Made by a program: the position numbers and the translations under genes. This document shows positions 35,520 to 44,417 of a stretch of 49,357 bases of DNA, piece after piece (the stretch's first letter is position 1; each line of letters begins with the position of its first letter). This stretch comes from Niveispirillum lacus. Lineage in GTDB: Bacteria; Pseudomonadota; Alphaproteobacteria; Azospirillales; Azospirillaceae. The DNA is taken from positions 1-49,357 of the forward strand of contig NZ_NOXU01000012.1 of NCBI RefSeq assembly GCF_002251795.1. Reading direction: 5' to 3'. Below the pieces are notes generated by a model. That model ran no database searches, had not been told where the DNA came from, and was given only the letters and a program-made list of their open reading frames with translations.

Positions 35520-37472
35520 ATGACCAACAGCTATCCGCACCTGTTCCGTCCCCTGACCATCGGCGCCATGACCGTGCGGAACCGGGTGATGCTGCCCCCC
35601 CACGCCAGCGCTGTCGGCAATCTCTGGGGCACCGCGGCGGAGGCCGACCGCAACATCGCCTATTGGGCATCGCGGGCACGGGCCGGTGCCGGCTGGATCG
35701 ACGGCATCACGGGCTTTGTTGAGAACCGGATGCCGCCGGGATTTGAACCGACAGGCGTCGGTGCCATGAAACAGGGCGTGTTCCGCCTGCCACATTATCT
35801 GGAACGGGCCGGGGCCTATGCGGCAGCGGTCAAGGCAGAAGGGGCGACGGCGACCACACAATTGGTGATCCAGGGCGGCATGCCGCACGCGCCCAGCGCG
35901 CGCCTGTCCGGCCCCCTGATCAACCAGATCCCCCACGCTTTGGACCGGGATGAAATCCGCTGGTTTGTGGAGGAATACCGGTTTTCCGCTGCCCAGGCCC
36001 AGAAGGCTGGACTGGATGGGGTCGAAATCCATGCCAACCATGACGATCTCATGGAATGGTTCCTGTCGCCGCTGACCAACCGGCGCGACGATGCGTATGG
36101 CGGTTCCTTTGCCAACCGTCTGCGTTTCATCACGGAAATCCTGACCGCGATCCGGGATGCGACCGGACCGGGCTTCACCGTCGGCATCCGCATGAACATG
36201 GCCGAAGGTGAGCCAGGCGGTTATGACCTGCTGGGCGGTGCCGCCATTGCCGGCCGCCTGGCCGATGCCAAGCTGGTGGATTATGTGCATTTGGTCATGG
36301 GCAGCCCCTGGGGCGACCCGTCCTATATTCAGCCGCACCATTACCCTGCCGGCGGTTGGGCCGAGCAGGCAGCGCTTTACCGCCGCTCGCTGTCCATCCC
36401 CATCGTCTACACAGGCCGCATCACCGGGCCTGACGTGGCCGAACAGGCGCTGGCGGACGGGCATGCCGATGTGCTGGGCATGGCACGGGCGCATTTCGCC
36501 GACGGTCAGTTGCTGGCCAAGGCACGCGAAGGCCGGACCGCCGATATCCGCCCCTGTATCGGCTGCAACGAATGTATCAGCCGGCGCTATGTGGAAAACC
36601 TGCCCTTTGCCTGCGCCGTGAACCCCGATGCGGGGCGGGAGGTGGAAGGGCCACTCCCCCGCGTGGCGGCGAAAAAACGGCTCCTGGTGGTGGGGGGCGG
36701 ACCGGCCGGTCTGGAATTGGCTGTCCGTGCCGCTGAGCGCGGGCACAAGGTTACCTTGTGGGAAGCCGGTGACCGGCTGGGCGGACAGGTGCGGCTGGCC
36801 GCCTTACTGCCGACACAGGAGGGTTTCCTGGCCTGGATCGACCATATTGCGCACCGGTTGGGGCAGTTGGACGTGAATGTCCATCGCGGGCGTCGGGCCA
36901 CGGCGGACCATGTGCTGGCCGAAGGCATGGATATCGTGGCGGTGGCCACCGGTGCGGTGGCCCGCCGCCCCGAAATCACGGGTCTGGACCTGCCCTTCGT
37001 GCATGACATGCGCGACGTGCTGACCGACCGCGCAGCCCTGGGGCGGCGGGTGCATATCATTGTGCAGGATGACCATTCCGCCCCCCTGGCGTTGGCTGAC
37101 ATGCTGGCCCAGCGCGGGCATCTGGTCACCATGCTGTACCAGACGCCGGGACCGGCCCCGCTGGTCGGGCGCTATACCCTGGGGGCGTTTTTGGCCCGGC
37201 TGTCACGCGGGGGCGTGACGTTCCGCCATCAGGTACAGGCCGTGGCCATCGAACCGGACCGCATCCGCCTGCGCAACGTCTTCTCCTTCAAGGAAGAGTT
37301 GGCCGACGGCGTGGACAGCGTGGTGCTGGCGTGCGGATCGGTGGCGGATGCCGGGCTTTATGCCGATCTGAAAGGGCGACAGCCCAATCTGCATCTGCTG
37401 GGCGACGCCTTTGCCCCCCGGCGTATCGTTTTCGCGACCCAGCAGGCTTACGCTCTGGCAGCGCAACTCTGA
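35520..37472 (+). CDS. Old-yellow-enzyme/trimethylamine-dehydrogenase-type iron-sulfur flavoprotein (2,4-dienoyl-CoA reductase-like)
   Basis: A 650-residue three-domain enzyme. An FMN TIM barrel occupies ~1-340 (HLFRPLTIGAMTVRNRV, LSPLTNRRDDAYGGSFANRL). A 4Fe-4S site uses Cys346, Cys349, Cys352 and Cys365, the same spacing as trimethylamine dehydrogenase. An FAD/NAD domain follows (LLVVGGGPAGLELAVRAAER). Relatives include FadH and the BaiCD/BaiH bile-acid enone reductases. GGGGAAGG precedes the ATG. Co-transcribed with the KstD-like gene, it could run the opposite or a following redox step on the same enone (inference). Confidence 0.82.
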   Translation: MTNSYPHLFRPLTIGAMTVRNRVMLPPHASAVGNLWGTAAEADRNIAYWASRARAGAGWIDGITGFVENRMPPGFEPTGVGAMKQGVFRLPHYLERAGAYAAAVKAEGATATTQLVIQGGMPHAPSARLSGPLINQIPHALDRDEIRWFVEEYRFSAAQAQKAGLDGVEIHANHDDLMEWFLSPLTNRRDDAYGGSFANRLRFITEILTAIRDATGPGFTVGIRMNMAEGEPGGYDLLGGAAIAGRLADAKLVDYVHLVMGSPWGDPSYIQPHHYPAGGWAEQAALYRRSLSIPIVYTGRITGPDVAEQALADGHADVLGMARAHFADGQLLAKAREGRTADIRPCIGCNECISRRYVENLPFACAVNPDAGREVEGPLPRVAAKKRLLVVGGGPAGLELAVRAAERGHKVTLWEAGDRLGGQVRLAALLPTQEGFLAWIDHIAHRLGQLDVNVHRGRRATADHVLAEGMDIVAVATGAVARRPEITGLDLPFVHDMRDVLTDRAALGRRVHIIVQDDHSAPLALADMLAQRGHLVTMLYQTPGPAPLVGRYTLGAFLARLSRGGVTFRHQVQAVAIEPDRIRLRNVFSFKEELADGVDSVVLACGSVADAGLYADLKGRQPNLHLLGDAFAPRRIVFATQQAYALAAQL

Positions 37473-37517
37473 CGCCGGGCAGCGGTTGGAGCCTGTTTGC
37501 CGTGAATGCCAAGCGGG

Positions 37518-38570
37518 TCAGGGCGTATGGGCATCTGCCGCGTCGGTCAGCGCCTGGACGATGGCACGCCAGTCATCCAGCAGTTTCGGCAGGCGCGATT
37601 TGACCATCAACAGAATGGTCAAATCGCGCCCGCGGTCGATGCGCGGCAACGTGCCGAAAGCCCCGGCGCTGGAGACCACAGGACAGGTCGCGTCGGACAG
37701 GACCGTTTCACACCAAAGCCCGATGCCATAGCCCTGCATCAATGCTGCTGCTTTGGGCTGACCTTTGCGAACAGCAGTGCCGATACGGTCGCGTTCCATG
37801 TCCATGACAAGGTCAGCCGGCAGCAGGCGCAGCCCCTGCCGGGTGACACCCTTGGCCGCGACCAGCAGCAGCAGACGTTCATAATCGTCCGGGGTGGCGA
37901 AAAGACCCCCACCCACTCCCCATTTTTCGCCCCAGCGGCAGGCCGGGGACAGGCCCAGCGGATCGGCGATAAGCTGGCGGAAAAGGCTATTCCAATCAGC
38001 CCCTCCCACCTGTTCCGCCAGGGCCGCCGCCACCTCCATCGACACGCCGGCATAGGCAAAGACCTGCCCCGGTTGCCCGATCAGGTGCATCTTGGGCAGA
38101 CCGCGTGCGGCGGCGGCCGGGGTCGGATAGCGCCAATCCTGCCTGAGCGGCCCGATGGAAGGCAGGGCAGAGGTATGGCTCATCAACTGCGCCAGGGTGA
38201 TGTCAGCGGCAGGACCGCCGGTAACCATGCCCGCCTGCTCCAGGGTCAGGTCCAGCCGCAGCTTTCCCTGCGCGACCAGGGCCATGATCACCAGCCCCGC
38301 CACCCATTTACTGGCCGACGCCACAGGCATCACCGTGTTAGGCCCGATATCCCCGAAATAGCCGCGATAAAGCACCCGCTCCCTGTGATGGGCGATAGCA
38401 GCAACCCCGTCCAGGCGGTGACGACGGATGGCATCCTGGATCAGGCCTGTCACCACCGGCAGGTCGGGCGATGTGGGATCGACCCCTGCGCCCTTCGCCG
38501 ACCATAGGGGCGGCAGAGACAGCAATGGCGCTGTCACACAAACGGCAAGAAAGTTTCGGCGGCTGGTCAT
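37518..38570 (-). CDS. Serine hydrolase, class C beta-lactamase-like fold, Tat-exported
   Basis: A 350-residue protein with a twin-arginine signal (MTSRRNFLAVCVTAPLLSLP). The catalytic SxxK is S85-A-S-K88 in PVASASKWVAG; the tyrosine motif reads YAG (FAYAGVSMEV) instead of YSN. LFATPDDYERLLLLVAAKG is typical of esterase/beta-lactamase relatives such as EstB. It is more likely an esterase or peptidase than a true beta-lactamase. The open frame goes to 38636, but the Tat signal fixes the start. It lies 58 bases after the HtrA gene. Confidence 0.82.
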   Translation of the reverse strand: MTSRRNFLAVCVTAPLLSLPPLWSAKGAGVDPTSPDLPVVTGLIQDAIRRHRLDGVAAIAHHRERVLYRGYFGDIGPNTVMPVASASKWVAGLVIMALVAQGKLRLDLTLEQAGMVTGGPAADITLAQLMSHTSALPSIGPLRQDWRYPTPAAAARGLPKMHLIGQPGQVFAYAGVSMEVAAALAEQVGGADWNSLFRQLIADPLGLSPACRWGEKWGVGGGLFATPDDYERLLLLVAAKGVTRQGLRLLPADLVMDMERDRIGTAVRKGQPKAAALMQGYGIGLWCETVLSDATCPVVSSAGAFGTLPRIDRGRDLTILLMVKSRLPKLLDDWRAIVQALTDAADAHTP

Positions 38571-38628
38571 GGCGGTCTTTCCGGGGCGGGATGGTCGCTC
38601 CGATATACGGCGCTGACCGCCATCCGGA

Positions 38629-40041
38629 TCAGCCACCGACCGTGGTGGTCAATGTCTGGTCCCCTCGTCTGACTGCAATGGTCCAGCGGCGAATCTGACT
38701 GGACAGGGCGGCATCCAGATCACCCACCCGGCGGATGTCGGCATTGTTGACCGACAGGATCACGTCACCAGGGCGCAGCCCCAGTGAAGCCGCAGGCGAT
38801 CCACGCCCGACCTCCAGCACAACCACACCAGTGTCGGCGCCGTCAAACCGCAGTTCCTCCACCAGGGCGGGGTTCAGATTGGCCACCTTCGCGCCCGACA
38901 AGGGCGTGCGACCGGCCAGCGTGGTCTCTTGGCGCGGCGGGTCCTCCGGCGGACCGATCAGACGCAGCGGTAGGGTCTGTTCCCGGCCATTGCGCAGGAT
39001 CGTGACATTGGTCGTACCGCCCACACCCAGCGTGGCCACGCGGTAACGCATGCTGTCGGGATCGTCGACAAGCTTGCCATTGACGGCAGTGACCACGTCA
39101 CCGACCTTCAACCCCGCCTGATCCGCCGGTCCGCCCTTGCGCACCTGATTGATCAGCACACCGGCCGGGCGCGCCAGCCCCAGCGAAGACGCGATATCGC
39201 TGGTCACCGCCTGCCCGCCAGCGCCAATCCAGGGACGGATCAACTTGCCGCCATTGCGCACCGCGTCCACCACTGTCCGCACCATGTTGGCGGGTATGGC
39301 AAAACCGATACCGATGGACCCGCCCGACCGGCTGTAGATGGCAGTATTGATACCGACCAGCCGTCCATCCATGCCGATCAGCGCGCCCCCGGAATTGCCA
39401 GGATTGATTGCAGCGTCGGTCTGAATGAAGAAATTATAGTCAGAGATGCCGACGGCGGTGCGGGCCACTGCCGATACAATGCCGCTGGTCACCGTCTGGC
39501 CGACCCCGAACGGGTTGCCGATGGCCAGGACCAGATCACCCACCTCCAAATTGTCGCTGTCATGCATCTGCAGGAAGGGCAGCTTTTCTTTACCCGGATC
39601 GATGCGCAGGACAGCCAGATCGACCTGTTCATCAGTGGTGACCAGCTTGGCGGCAAACTCGCGCCGGTCGGCCAGGACGACGGTGATCTCATCACTGTCT
39701 TTGATGACATGGGCATTGGTGACGATCAGCCCGTCAGATGCCAGGATCACACCGGAGCCCAAGCTGCTTTCCACCCGCTCGCGCGGGATGCCAGACAGGG
39801 CATCGCCAAAAAACCGCTGAAACAGCGGGTCCTGCAACAGGGGGGATATCCGCTGCTGCACCCGTCGCTTGGTGTAGATATTCACCACGGCCGGGCCAGC
39901 CTGTTTCACCAGCGGCGCAAACGACATGGTGATATCAGCGCGGGTGGCCGGCACGGTCTGGGCCATGGCAACCGGCACCGGGCACAACACGGCTGTGGCC
40001 AGCGTCAGGGCCAGTAGACGGGGGGCGATGGTCTTGGTCAT
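38629..40041 (-). CDS. Periplasmic HtrA/DegP-type serine protease
   Basis: A 470-residue trypsin-like protease/chaperone with a signal peptide (MTKTIAPRLLALTLATAVLC, cleavage near AMA at ~27). The catalytic triad is His111 (TNAHVI), Asp141 (DLAVLRID) and Ser217 (NPGNSGGAL). Two PDZ domains follow (~300-375 with RPAGVLINQVRKGGPADQAG; ~385-465 with DTGVVVLEVGRGSPAASLGL). These proteins degrade misfolded envelope proteins. The frame is open to 40272, but the signal peptide sets the start. The small lipoprotein gene lies 19 bases upstream, so both may share a transcript. Confidence 0.92.
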   Translation of the reverse strand: MTKTIAPRLLALTLATAVLCPVPVAMAQTVPATRADITMSFAPLVKQAGPAVVNIYTKRRVQQRISPLLQDPLFQRFFGDALSGIPRERVESSLGSGVILASDGLIVTNAHVIKDSDEITVVLADRREFAAKLVTTDEQVDLAVLRIDPGKEKLPFLQMHDSDNLEVGDLVLAIGNPFGVGQTVTSGIVSAVARTAVGISDYNFFIQTDAAINPGNSGGALIGMDGRLVGINTAIYSRSGGSIGIGFAIPANMVRTVVDAVRNGGKLIRPWIGAGGQAVTSDIASSLGLARPAGVLINQVRKGGPADQAGLKVGDVVTAVNGKLVDDPDSMRYRVATLGVGGTTNVTILRNGREQTLPLRLIGPPEDPPRQETTLAGRTPLSGAKVANLNPALVEELRFDGADTGVVVLEVGRGSPAASLGLRPGDVILSVNNADIRRVGDLDAALSSQIRRWTIAVRRGDQTLTTTVGG

Positions 40042-40060
40042 CGTCACACCTGAGCAGAAA

Positions 40061-40321
40061 TCAGCAACGGGCCTGACAGCTTTGTAACTCGGCCTTGCAG
40101 GTTGCCCCCATACCATAGTCGGTGCGACCGACCTGAGAGGTATTGCCGGGGCTGGCTGCATGTTGATCCATGCAGATATTGTTATCACGGCTGCATTGCG
40201 CCATGCAGGCACGGCGCGGGTCCATGCCTTCACGCGATTCGCGCTGGGCCGGTGCAGCCATACAACCGGCAAGACTGACCAGGGCCAACAGGGATGCGGC
40301 GACGCGAAGGGTGTTTTTCAT
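40061..40321 (-). CDS. Small lipoprotein with a mirror-symmetric cysteine pattern
   Basis: An 86-residue lipoprotein: MKNTLRVAASLLALVSLAGC carries a lipobox (LAGC), so Cys20 should be lipidated. The mature part has six more cysteines arranged C-x3-C-x6-C, then about 28 residues, then C-x6-C-x3-C, which would let two helices pair through disulfides. No family was recognised. It is encoded 19 bases upstream of the HtrA protease, and both products would be in the envelope, so a link to protein folding control is possible (inference). Confidence 0.7.
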   Translation of the reverse strand: MKNTLRVAASLLALVSLAGCMAAPAQRESREGMDPRRACMAQCSRDNNICMDQHAASPGNTSQVGRTDYGMGATCKAELQSCQARC

Positions 40322-40426
40322 GATCGGACTTCCGAAAGGGAACCTAACCTGCATCCTAGGCCGATCGGCGAAGGGCGCAACAAGGTTGGTTGTCAGGGAC
40401 GAAGATGGCGGCCGTGAGGCGTTGGG

Positions 40427-41629
40427 TCAGGCCGCCATGCCCGCTGCATGGCCGCTGGACCAGGCCCATTGGAAGTTATACCCGCCCAGCCAGCCGGTGA
40501 CGTCCACGGCCTCCCCCACCACGAACAGGCCGGGGATTTTTCGGGATTCCATGGTCTTGGATGACAGCTCGGCCGTATCGATACCGCCCAGCGTAACCTC
40601 CGCCGTGCGGTAACCCTCGGTTCCGTCCGGGTGAACGGTCCAGGCGTGCAGGGCATTGGCCACAGCCACCAGGTCGGCATCCTTGATATCCGCCATGGGG
40701 CGGTTGACCAGGGAGGCCGATCCCACCAGCGCCACCTCGAACAACCGTTCGGCAAAACGGCGGGGCAAGATCTCACCCAGGATGGTTTTCAGTTCTGCCT
40801 TGTGTCGCGTCTTCTTCAGCCCCTTCAGATGCTCGGCCAGGCCCAGGTCGGGCGACAGATCGATACGCACCCCCTGCCCCGGCTGCCAGTAGGAGGAGAT
40901 CTGCAGGATCGACGGGCCGGACAGGCCGCGATGGGTGATCAGCAGCGCTTCACGGAACTTGCCCTTGCCGCAGGACACGCTGGCCTCCAGCGGCACACCC
41001 GACAGGTCCTTCAGCTTGTCCAAATCAAGCGGCGCGAAGGTCAGGGGCACCAGGGCGGGGCGGGGCTCCACGACATTCAGCCCCCATTGGGCCGCCAGAC
41101 GGAAGGCAAAATCCGTCGCCCCCATCTTCGGGATGGAGGGCCCCCCCGTCGCCAGGATGAAACTGTCGGACGTGAAGGTGCCATGGCTGGTCACCACACT
41201 GAACCCGCCACCCTCAACAGGCGTGACCTCATCAATCCGGCATGCCGTGCGGATGGCCACGCCGGCATCGGCGCATTCATCCAGCAGCATGCCCAGGATG
41301 CGGGTCGCCCCATCGTCACAGAACAACTGCCCCAGTTTCTTCTCATGCCAGCCGATGCCGTGGCGATCCACCAGCGCGATGAAATCATGCTGCGTATGGC
41401 GTTTCAGGGCGGAAATGGCGAAATGCGGGTTGGCTGACAGGTAGCGGTCGGGCTTGGCGTCCAGGTTGGTGAAGTTGCAGCGCCCGCCGCCGGAGATCAG
41501 GATCTTCTTCCCCACCTTCTCCGCATGGTCCAGCACCAGGACGCGCCGCCCGCGCCGTCCGGCAAAGATGGCGGCGTAAAGCCCGGCGGCCCCGCCGCCG
41601 GCGATGATGATGTCGTGGTGTAAGGTCAT
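40427..41629 (-). CDS. NAD(P)/FAD-dependent oxidoreductase, HI0933/BaiN (RdsA) family
   Basis: A 400-residue flavoprotein of the HI0933-like family. It has the dinucleotide motif IIIAGGGAAGLYAAIFAGRR, the family signature KKILISGGGRCNFTNLD, FILATGGPSIPKMGATDFAF, and the C-terminal GLFVVGEAVDVTGWLGGYNF. BaiN acts on bile acid intermediates in gut bacteria, but the family is nearly universal and most members have no known substrate. The open frame reaches 41752 inside the pentapeptide gene; this ATG fits the Rossmann start. 31 bases after the pentapeptide-repeat gene. Confidence 0.88.
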   Translation of the reverse strand: MTLHHDIIIAGGGAAGLYAAIFAGRRGRRVLVLDHAEKVGKKILISGGGRCNFTNLDAKPDRYLSANPHFAISALKRHTQHDFIALVDRHGIGWHEKKLGQLFCDDGATRILGMLLDECADAGVAIRTACRIDEVTPVEGGGFSVVTSHGTFTSDSFILATGGPSIPKMGATDFAFRLAAQWGLNVVEPRPALVPLTFAPLDLDKLKDLSGVPLEASVSCGKGKFREALLITHRGLSGPSILQISSYWQPGQGVRIDLSPDLGLAEHLKGLKKTRHKAELKTILGEILPRRFAERLFEVALVGSASLVNRPMADIKDADLVAVANALHAWTVHPDGTEGYRTAEVTLGGIDTAELSSKTMESRKIPGLFVVGEAVDVTGWLGGYNFQWAWSSGHAAGMAA

Positions 41630-41660
41630 CCCCGTCGGGTAGCAGGGAATGCCAGCCCGA

Positions 41661-43082
41661 TCAATCGTCGCTTTCCAGATTATCCATATCAGGCAGGCCC
41701 TTGGTGTTGCTGAGCTTGCATTTGCCAAAGTCAACCCCGCGCAGGTCGGCATTGGTCAGATTGGCATCCGTCAGGTCTGCCCCCTTGATGCTGACATTGC
41801 GGATCTGGGCCTGACGCAGATCGGCCCCGGTCAGGTTGGCGCCCGTCAAGTCGGCGCCGACCAGAATGGCCTTGCCCAACCGGGCCCGTTCCATATTGGT
41901 CTGCCAGTCATGGCCCTGGATATTGATGGGCGAGGCCAACACGCCCGTCATGTCCGCCCCCACCATCATGGACCGGATCAGCCGCGCCCCGCGCAGATTG
42001 GCATTGCGGATGTTGGCCCCGCGCAGGTCAGCGGATGAGAGGTCCGCCATCAGCAGGGCCGAGCGGGAAAGGTTGGCATTGCGCAGCACGGCCCCCCGGA
42101 AAATACCCGCCGACAGGGTCATGCGCGACAGGTCCATGCCGGTCAGGTCCTTGCCCGACAGGTCGAGTTGCTTGCCGGCCCCGCCATTGGTTTCGATCCA
42201 TTTGGCGTGGGCTGTCAGCATGTCGGCCAGGCTTTCCTCCATGCCAGCCAACTGCTCGATGGTTTTCACATCCTCCATATTGGCCAGGGTCAGGTCGACC
42301 CCGTCCAGGATGGCCCCGATCAGGTTGGCGCCCTTCAGGTTGGCGTGGCGCAGGATGGCACCGGTCATGATGGCGCCTTCCAGATTGGCGCCTTCCAGGT
42401 TGGCCTCCGTCAGATCGCAACTGGTCAGGTCGCATCCCGTCAGGTTGCTGTCCGACAGGTTGGCCTTGACCAGGATGGACCCGCGCAGGTCGGCATCGCG
42501 CAGGTCGGTCTGCATGACGAAACTGTCCGACAGCCGCGCCTTGGACAGGGTGGCACGCATGATTACGGCCTTGGACAGGTCCGCCTCGGACGAAGACTGC
42601 ACCGACACCAGTTCGCCGTTCCGGGCCAGCGCCAGGGTGCCGTTGCGGAAATCGGCCGACGTCAGGTTGCAACTGATCATCACCGCCCCGCGCAGGATGG
42701 CCCCGCGCAGATCCGCCGCGGTCAGATCGGCATGCATCAGGTCGGCTTCGGCCAGATCGGCGGCATAAAAATTGGTCATGCGCAGATCGGCGCCGCGCAA
42801 CAGCGTGTTATGCAGCTTGGCCCCCGTGAAATCGGCAGAGGCCAGCACCGCACCCGACAGGTCCAGGTTCGACAATTCGCACAGTTTGAAATGGGCGCGC
42901 ACCCCGCTGACGCGCTGTTCGACAAAGGCCTGATGCTGTTTAAGCATCACGTCGATGTCATTCTGCGCGATCTTGTTCCGGTACACGCCCAACCGTTCAT
43001 CCAGCAGCGAAGGCGATTTCTGGATCGCCACGCGGCTGAGATCGGTTCTGGAGGAACCGCCGGTGCGGGTAAATTTCGACAT
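41661..43082 (-). CDS. Pentapeptide-repeat protein
   Basis: A 473-residue protein in which most of the length is A(D/N)LxX repeats forming a right-handed quadrilateral beta-helix. The first ~70 residues are non-repeat and probably helical (LLDERLGVYRNKIAQNDIDV). The repeats come in two blocks, ~70-260 and ~310-465, parted by a non-repeat helical insert with AMEESLADML-like and HAKWIETNGGAGKQLDLSG segments (a linker also seen in other pentapeptide proteins). No signal peptide. Too long and too interrupted to be a Qnr-type gyrase protector. An upstream ATG at 43136 is possible. Function unknown. Confidence 0.85.
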   Translation of the reverse strand: MSKFTRTGGSSRTDLSRVAIQKSPSLLDERLGVYRNKIAQNDIDVMLKQHQAFVEQRVSGVRAHFKLCELSNLDLSGAVLASADFTGAKLHNTLLRGADLRMTNFYAADLAEADLMHADLTAADLRGAILRGAVMISCNLTSADFRNGTLALARNGELVSVQSSSEADLSKAVIMRATLSKARLSDSFVMQTDLRDADLRGSILVKANLSDSNLTGCDLTSCDLTEANLEGANLEGAIMTGAILRHANLKGANLIGAILDGVDLTLANMEDVKTIEQLAGMEESLADMLTAHAKWIETNGGAGKQLDLSGKDLTGMDLSRMTLSAGIFRGAVLRNANLSRSALLMADLSSADLRGANIRNANLRGARLIRSMMVGADMTGVLASPINIQGHDWQTNMERARLGKAILVGADLTGANLTGADLRQAQIRNVSIKGADLTDANLTNADLRGVDFGKCKLSNTKGLPDMDNLESDD

Positions 43083-43210
43083 CGAACCCAAGGCCTGGAA
43101 ACCATGCCGGAAACGCTCCGGCCCCTGTGAACGCATTAAGACATGGGCGGCTTCTAACGCAAAGGGGTAATGCGAACGGCCAGGGGCCGGTCAGGCGAAG
43201 ATCATGGGGA

Positions 43211-43630
43211 TCACTCCATATCCACCTTACCGCGCATCTTCTTCACCCCCGACCGGGTGGTTTTCGCGTCCAGGCGGCGGGTCTTGGATGCCAGCGTGGG
43301 TCGCGTGGGCCGCCGCGGGGCCTGCCTTTCCGCCGCTTTGGCCAGGATTTCCACCAGCCGCGCCTTGGCATCCTCGCGGTTGCGTTCCTGGCTGCGGTGG
43401 GCCTGTGCCACCAGCACCAGAACCCCGTCCGCCGTCAGCTTGCGCCCCGCCACGCCCCGCACCCGCTGCTTCAACCAGTCTGGCAGGGTGGGAGAGTTGG
43501 CGACGTCAAAACGCAGTTGCACCGCCGTTTCCACCTTGTTGACATTCTGCCCGCCCGGACCGCCCGCGCGCAGGAAGCTTTCCTGAAGCTCCTCCTCGTC
43601 GATGGCGATATAGGGGGTGATGGGGATCAT
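43211..43630 (-). CDS. arfB: Alternative ribosome-rescue factor ArfB (peptidyl-tRNA hydrolase, YaeJ)
   Basis: A 139-residue release-factor homologue that frees stalled ribosomes without a stop codon. The catalytic GGQ is at residues 26-28 (RAGGPGGQNVNKVETAVQLR). A basic C-terminal tail (KTRRLDAKTTRSGVKKMRGK) inserts in the empty mRNA channel. Length is normal. The frame is open to 44068, but the family start is here. It lies 52 bases after the proline-rich gene on the same strand. Confidence 0.93.
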   Translation of the reverse strand: MIPITPYIAIDEEELQESFLRAGGPGGQNVNKVETAVQLRFDVANSPTLPDWLKQRVRGVAGRKLTADGVLVLVAQAHRSQERNREDAKARLVEILAKAAERQAPRRPTRPTLASKTRRLDAKTTRSGVKKMRGKVDME

Positions 43631-43682
43631 GGGTCCGGTTCCGCTGCTGCTGTGCGTCAACAACAGCAATCGGGGCCGATCG

Positions 43683-44123
43683 TCAAGGGTCGGGCGGCGG
43701 GGGTGGCTTGGCGCCGGGCACGGGGGAGGATTGGGCCGGTGTCGGCGCGCCCTTCTTGCGCCCATGGCTGATTCGGGGTTCGGGTGGGTCGATGCGCGGG
43801 GCAGGCGGCCCCTCGATGCCGGGGGCGGGCGGTGTGGGCGGTACCGGGTCCTGCAAAGCGCGCAAAGCCCGGTCAGCATCCAGCCGCGCATCCCTGGCGT
43901 CGCGCCGCTGCATCGGGTCAGGCGCGGGCCGCAACGACAGGTCAGCCCCACCCCGCAAGCCATCCGCCTGCGCCCGGCCGCGCTCGGCGTCCAGGGGGCT
44001 GGGGTTGGCCGGTAATCCCGGCAGGCCCGGCGGCGGGGACAGAAGCGGGTTTTCCTGCGCCCCGGCATAGGGGCACAGCATGATCAGGGCAGCCAGTGCG
44101 GGAAGAAGGATCGCCGTGTGCAT
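43683..44123 (-). CDS. Proline-rich secreted protein of unknown function
   Basis: A 146-residue product. A signal peptide (MHTAILLPALAALIMLCPYA, cleavage after AGA near residue 22) is followed by low-complexity sequence rich in Pro, Arg, Ala and Asp (LLSPPPGLPGLPANPSP, DARLDADRALRALQDPVPP), ending in PPPPPDP. No domain is recognised. Codon use matches the neighbours, and the signal peptide supports it being real. The frame is open to 44237. Confidence 0.55.
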   Translation of the reverse strand: MHTAILLPALAALIMLCPYAGAQENPLLSPPPGLPGLPANPSPLDAERGRAQADGLRGGADLSLRPAPDPMQRRDARDARLDADRALRALQDPVPPTPPAPGIEGPPAPRIDPPEPRISHGRKKGAPTPAQSSPVPGAKPPPPPDP

Positions 44124-44305
44124 GCACCCTAAATGGGCATCCTTTTGCCGCCCGCACAGGGGGGAAACCAGCCATGCGAACTGCACTGCAACAAGGTCTT
44201 GCACGAACGGGCGTTCGCATGGATAAGCTGATCTCACGACGCACCCGCACGTGCCCCTGGCCCTTGTGGCGACACCGCCGGAAACCGGCGATGCCCCTGG
44301 TGTTT

Positions 44306-44374
44306 ATGCAACGACGTCAGGCGTCCTTTTTGGCAGCACCGGTCAACCGTGGGCCGGTACCCCGAGAGGGATAG
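44306..44374 (+). CDS. Candidate leader peptide 1 (22 residues)
   Basis: ATG to TAG, starting MQRRQASFLAAPV and ending PVPREG. No strong ribosome-binding site of its own. The frame also has an ATG five codons earlier (44291). Its 3' end contains the Shine-Dalgarno of the next short ORF, a layout typical of translational coupling. Confidence 0.35.
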   Translation: MQRRQASFLAAPVNRGPVPREG

Positions 44375-44378
44375 TCAC

Positions 44379-44417
44379 ATGAACGCCGTTTCCCGCCGAG
44401 AAGGCATGGTCCGGTAA
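44379..44417 (+). CDS. Candidate leader peptide 2 (12 residues)
   Basis: ATG to TAA encoding MNAVSRREGMVR, 4 bases after the stop of leader ORF 1. GAGAGGG lies 8 bases before the ATG, one of the better ribosome-binding sites in the window. The stop codon sits in the loop of a GGTCC/GGACC hairpin, as expected where ribosome position controls folding (inference). Confidence 0.45.
   Translation: MNAVSRREGMVR

Noticed and set aside
37518-38570. Class C beta-lactamase giving antibiotic resistance
   Set aside because: The tyrosine motif is YAG rather than YSN and the overall layout fits EstB-like esterases or peptidases.
41661-43082. Qnr-type quinolone resistance protein
   Set aside because: The protein is more than twice the usual Qnr size, with a helical insert and an N-terminal helical region; only the generic repeat is shared.
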